Shown piece by piece: positions 4,919 through 7,570 of a stretch of DNA of 7,570 nucleotides (the first letter of the stretch is position 1; each line of letters starts with the position of its first letter). The stretch covers positions 1 to 7,570 of the forward strand of contig JALXCG010000182.1 in assembly GCA_026991065.1 (NCBI GenBank), written 5' to 3'. This stretch comes from JALXCG01 sp026991065 [NCBI: Gemmatimonadota bacterium] (GTDB lineage Bacteria; GCA-2686955). The translations under genes and the position numbers were made by a program. The notes below the pieces were generated by a model. The model was given only the letters and a program-made list of their open reading frames with translations, ran no database searches and was not told the DNA's origin.

Positions 4919-6889
4919 TCAGCTGCTCTCGCGGAGCACGATCGGGGCGTCGCTCAGGCGCTGAAACTCTGAATACAGGGCCTGCAGGTCGGGGTAGGCG
5001 CTTTGCGGCCAGAACGCTCGCCTCAGTCGCAAACACCGTTGCAAGGAGACGGCGTTGCCGACCCGGCGCGCGATCATTTGGCAGGAACCGACGCGATTCA
5101 CCACCGAGGTGTCGGCCGGCAGCGCCTCGATCTCCAGGTTCTGCGGTAGTTGTAGTTGAATGATCTCGGTGCGGACGTTGGCGAAATCGAAGACGATCGG
5201 CGTGACTCGGTGAGCAGCAGTCAACCGTGGTTCCCGAAAACCGGTCCAACTTAGCGGCCGCAGCAGCAACCGTGCACCCAACTCCTCGCCGCGGTTGCCG
5301 AGATCGAGTGTGGCGCGCGTTGCCAAGAGCGGCGGATCCGAGGACGCCTTTTCGATCCGCAGAGAGTCCACCGCATCGGCGAGCAGGACCCGTTGCAGCA
5401 GGTTGGAGAGTGACGCGGCGAGTGGTTCCTCATCGGTGGTTACCCCCAGCGTGTCGCGAATTGCCCAATACTCTTGCCCACTCCAACGATCGCTGCAGTG
5501 GCCGCGACAATGGCCCTCGGAGTCGATGGCGACACTGAGGGTTCGTCGATGGGTGTTCGCGCGCGGCGCCGAAAAGGGGATGGTGACCAACCGCTGTTTG
5601 ACCGCTCCGACCAGCAGCGCAGTGGTTCCTTCGAGTGTCCAGGGCAGTTGTCCGCAGGGGTAGGAATCGAACTCAAGCGAATAGAAGTCGAAACCGCCGT
5701 CATCGCGCTCCAGTGCCACCAAGTCCGTGGTGAACTGCCAGATCTTGAGGTCGCGGACGAAGACCCCCTGGTCGCGTGGCAGCCCGAAGGCCAGATGGGC
5801 CGGCAGATCAAGCGATCGCAGCAGTTCCCAGAGCAGCGCCTGCCGCTCGTGTGTGGTCCCGCAGCCACGTTGTAGCATCATTTCGCAGGAGCGATTCCGC
5901 TTGGACGCTTTCTTCGGCTGCTCGACCCGGCGGATGTGGGCGCGAACCCAGTTGTAGGCGGCGCATACCCGCTCCTCCCGGCTGCCCTCCCGCGGCAACT
6001 CCGCTTTCACTTGGTCCAAACGCTTCGAATCGCGTGTAAAGAACGCGTGGATCCAGCGTGTGGATTTCTCCGCTTGCCGATCCCAAAAGCCATGGGTCGA
6101 GCGATCGTCGCCATAGTAGAAGAAAGCGTTGGCGCTAACCATCCTCTTTTCAAAACTGAATGGCTCCGCCACATAGGGGGGAAGATTGGTCGCAGTGAAC
6201 AGTAACTCGCGCGGATCTCCGCTGTCCGGATGCCGTTCCACCCGGACCCAGTCGGCGCAGTTGCGCAGCACGTAGTTGGGCCGCAGAGGGCGGGTCTTGG
6301 TGCCGATGGCGACTGTGAACCCGTGCAAGTAGGGACCCAACCGCCAAGTGTAGCGGTTGCGCAACAACGGGATCTCTTTCTGGATCTCCCAGGGCGGCGG
6401 CACCGGAAATGAACTCTTGATGCGAATGCGAAAAGCGTAGTCGATGATGCAGTCGGTGGTGACTCCCTGCAGAGAGAAACACTGCTCCTCGATTGTGAGA
6501 TCATGGCTGCGCACCACTTCGTGCTTGCGCAGATCGCCTTTGTCGAGTTTAAACTCCCGGCCGTCGCGGAGTGTCGTCCGGGCGACGAAAGCTTCCAGTT
6601 TTTGTTGTTTCCGAAGCTGTGGAATGGTTCCTTCCGCCTGCGCAACTCCCTCGGGACCCAGAATGCGGATGCGCCGATAGAGGGTGTAGCGCTGAATGTC
6701 ATGATGGATCTGAGTGTCGTCGTTGGTGACTTCCTCGAAGATCATCACCGCGTCCTGCACCGGGCAATCGGCGGGTGCGGCAACCGCCCAGTCATCAGCG
6801 TCGATCGGTCGCAACTCCAGCTTTCCACCTGCCCACGCCCGGGCCGCCGCCAGAGAGATCAACAACAGGCAGACGAGTGTTCGCTTCAT
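4919..6889 (-). CDS. exported DUF3857/transglutaminase-like protein, catalytic triad not conserved
   Basis: A 656-residue exported protein of usual family length. Residues 1-20 are a signal peptide (MKRTLVCLLLISLAAARAWA, AxA site). About 50-210 matches DUF3857 (RYTLYRRIRILGPEGVAQAE; LRDGREFKLDKGDL). About 300-425 is the transglutaminase-like fold (VCAAYNWVRAHIR, ERQALLWELLRSLDLPAHLAFG). About 440-656 is a beta-rich C-terminal domain. Aligning by eye to family signatures, the nucleophile position (GxCxDxAxLL) is Thr346 in GTTHERQALL, the histidine of FNH is Thr388 in QFTTDLVAL, and the acid is Glu406 in YSLEFDSYPCGQLP. Cys343 is nearby but out of register. It is therefore probably non-enzymatic. 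The role of the family is poorly known, thought to be cell-envelope associated. The ATG overlaps the upstream stop (ATGA, 6886-6889) and has AAGGAG nine bases before it (6899-6904), inside the upstream gene, which points to coupled translation. Confidence 0.85.
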   Translation of the reverse strand: MKRTLVCLLLISLAAARAWAGGKLELRPIDADDWAVAAPADCPVQDAVMIFEEVTNDDTQIHHDIQRYTLYRRIRILGPEGVAQAEGTIPQLRKQQKLEAFVARTTLRDGREFKLDKGDLRKHEVVRSHDLTIEEQCFSLQGVTTDCIIDYAFRIRIKSSFPVPPPWEIQKEIPLLRNRYTWRLGPYLHGFTVAIGTKTRPLRPNYVLRNCADWVRVERHPDSGDPRELLFTATNLPPYVAEPFSFEKRMVSANAFFYYGDDRSTHGFWDRQAEKSTRWIHAFFTRDSKRLDQVKAELPREGSREERVCAAYNWVRAHIRRVEQPKKASKRNRSCEMMLQRGCGTTHERQALLWELLRSLDLPAHLAFGLPRDQGVFVRDLKIWQFTTDLVALERDDGGFDFYSLEFDSYPCGQLPWTLEGTTALLVGAVKQRLVTIPFSAPRANTHRRTLSVAIDSEGHCRGHCSDRWSGQEYWAIRDTLGVTTDEEPLAASLSNLLQRVLLADAVDSLRIEKASSDPPLLATRATLDLGNRGEELGARLLLRPLSWTGFREPRLTAAHRVTPIVFDFANVRTEIIQLQLPQNLEIEALPADTSVVNRVGSCQMIARRVGNAVSLQRCLRLRRAFWPQSAYPDLQALYSEFQRLSDAPIVLRESS

Positions 6890-7570
6890 TCCAAGTCACT
6901 CCTTGGCGCCAGGAGCAGGGACCATCCCCGCAGCCGTTTGCGCTCGATCTCGAACTGGCGAGCAGCGCTGCTCTCCGCCGCATCCAGCATTCTTCCCGTG
7001 CGGGTCTGGCGGGAGTGGAAGCGCAGCACTCCCTGCTCCTCCTCCAGATCCGCCTGCAGTTCAGCCACAGCACAAACAGCGCTTCGCCGCGGATGGTGTA
7101 TTTCAACCCCGGTGCCCTGTGGCAGTTGCCAGTCGACGGTGATCTCCTCCACCCCGGGGGGCCCGAACCAGATGGGTTGCTGGCGTTCGGAACCGATCGC
7201 CACGGGCGGCTCGGCGCCGTAGAATGGGTTGGGATGAAAGAGGGTGAGCCCCGCGCTGCGGCGAACGTAGGCCGGCACACTCAGGTGGAAACTCTCCAGC
7301 AGCAGATCGCCGCAATCGATCAGTGAATACTGCGTGACCCGGGCCGCGGAGAGGTGGGGCGCCAGCCGGGACTGCCACTCCTGCTCCCGAACAGAAGCGG
7401 CCGCGCCGCGAACCGCGCAGCGCTGCTCTCCGGCCAGCAGACCGAAGCTGGAGACACAAACAGTTGCCTCCAGCCCACCGTCTGCGGCGAGCGTGGCGGT
7501 CGCCTCCAGCCGTCGCAGCAGTGCATCGACCGGCGGTTCGGGCAGCCGTCGCAAAGCGGTTTCACCGCGG
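6886..7570 (-). CDS. DUF3857/transglutaminase-family protein, C-terminal part (5' end beyond window)
   Basis: Only the last 227 codons are present; the frame is open through the right edge (the first visible residues are RGETALRRLPEPP). A TTG at 7554 could be read as a start, but it has no ribosome-binding site and the domain continues upstream of it. The fragment is the C-terminal, DUF3858-like portion: the strand LEATATLAADGGLEATVCVS, then a segment around PIWFGPPGVEEITVDWQLPQG, ending near RLRGWSLLLAP. This parallels the end of the next gene (PIVFDFANVRTEIIQLQLPQN ... RLSDAPIVL), so the two are divergent tandem paralogs. Its stop overlaps the next start by four bases, marking an operon transcribed from beyond the window. 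Whether it keeps a catalytic triad cannot be seen. Confidence is high for coding status and moderate for family. Confidence 0.75.
   Translation of the reverse strand, partial: RGETALRRLPEPPVDALLRRLEATATLAADGGLEATVCVSSFGLLAGEQRCAVRGAAASVREQEWQSRLAPHLSAARVTQYSLIDCGDLLLESFHLSVPAYVRRSAGLTLFHPNPFYGAEPPVAIGSERQQPIWFGPPGVEEITVDWQLPQGTGVEIHHPRRSAVCAVAELQADLEEEQGVLRFHSRQTRTGRMLDAAESSAARQFEIERKRLRGWSLLLAPRSDLE

Noticed and set aside
4911-4926. Hairpin GCAGC/GCTGC around the stop codon of the DUF3857-type gene
   Set aside because: Only five pairs, no T-run, and partly inside the coding sequence; could easily arise by chance.
1531-5340. Frequent GGATCC and GATC-containing sites
   Set aside because: Scattered through coding DNA without regular spacing; consistent with Asp/Ile/Ser codon use in GC-rich sequence rather than a repeat or binding array.
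6503-7222. A 239-codon plus-strand open frame across the junction of the two DUF3857-type genes
   Set aside because: It spans two well-supported minus-strand genes, and its translation has no domain or membrane pattern.

Overview
The window is GC-rich bacterial DNA with a strong GC bias at third codon positions. The best taxonomic clue is the secreted protein at 1551-3236. It ends in the PNPFNP-type FlgD/T9SS-like C-terminal domain that is common in the FCB group and allied candidate phyla (for example Eisenbacteria- or Krumholzibacteriota-like lineages). Paired DUF3857/transglutaminase-like exported proteins and remnants of VCBS/FG-GAP and FGE-sulfatase families fit such an organism. The placement is inferred from gene content only.

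Layout. (1) 4-1500, plus strand: an apparently complete NCS1-family nucleobase/hydantoin/allantoin-type permease. (2) 1501-1550: a 50-bp convergent gap with short GC-rich hairpins. (3) 1551-3236, minus strand: a 561-residue exported protein with a C-terminal sorting/FlgD-like domain. A well-formed sigma70-like promoter (3324-3352), a structured leader of about 80 nt and a good ribosome-binding site precede it. (4) 3237-3633: the promoter/leader plus a broken piece of a VCBS/FG-GAP repeat gene (3433-3609, minus). (5) 3634-4059, minus: a 141-residue exported protein of unknown function with four cysteines and a GTG start. A perfect 9-bp hairpin begins in its stop codon. (6) 4060-4918: no intact gene, but 4546-4800 holds the frameshifted C-terminal end of a formylglycine-generating-enzyme-like (FGE-sulfatase) gene. 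(7) 4919-6889 and 6886-7570, minus: two tandem, ATGA-overlapping genes of the DUF3857/transglutaminase-like family. The second enters from beyond the right edge and is partial.

How it fits together. The two DUF3857-type genes form a translationally coupled pair. In the complete one, all three positions expected for the transglutaminase Cys-His-Asp triad are substituted (Thr346, Thr388, Glu406), so it is probably a non-catalytic partner. The 3.2-4.9 kb segment looks like a small graveyard in which at least two older genes have decayed around two short intact secreted-protein genes. The permease is on the opposite strand and has no visible functional link to the rest. I see no RNA gene, CRISPR array, insertion sequence or attachment site.
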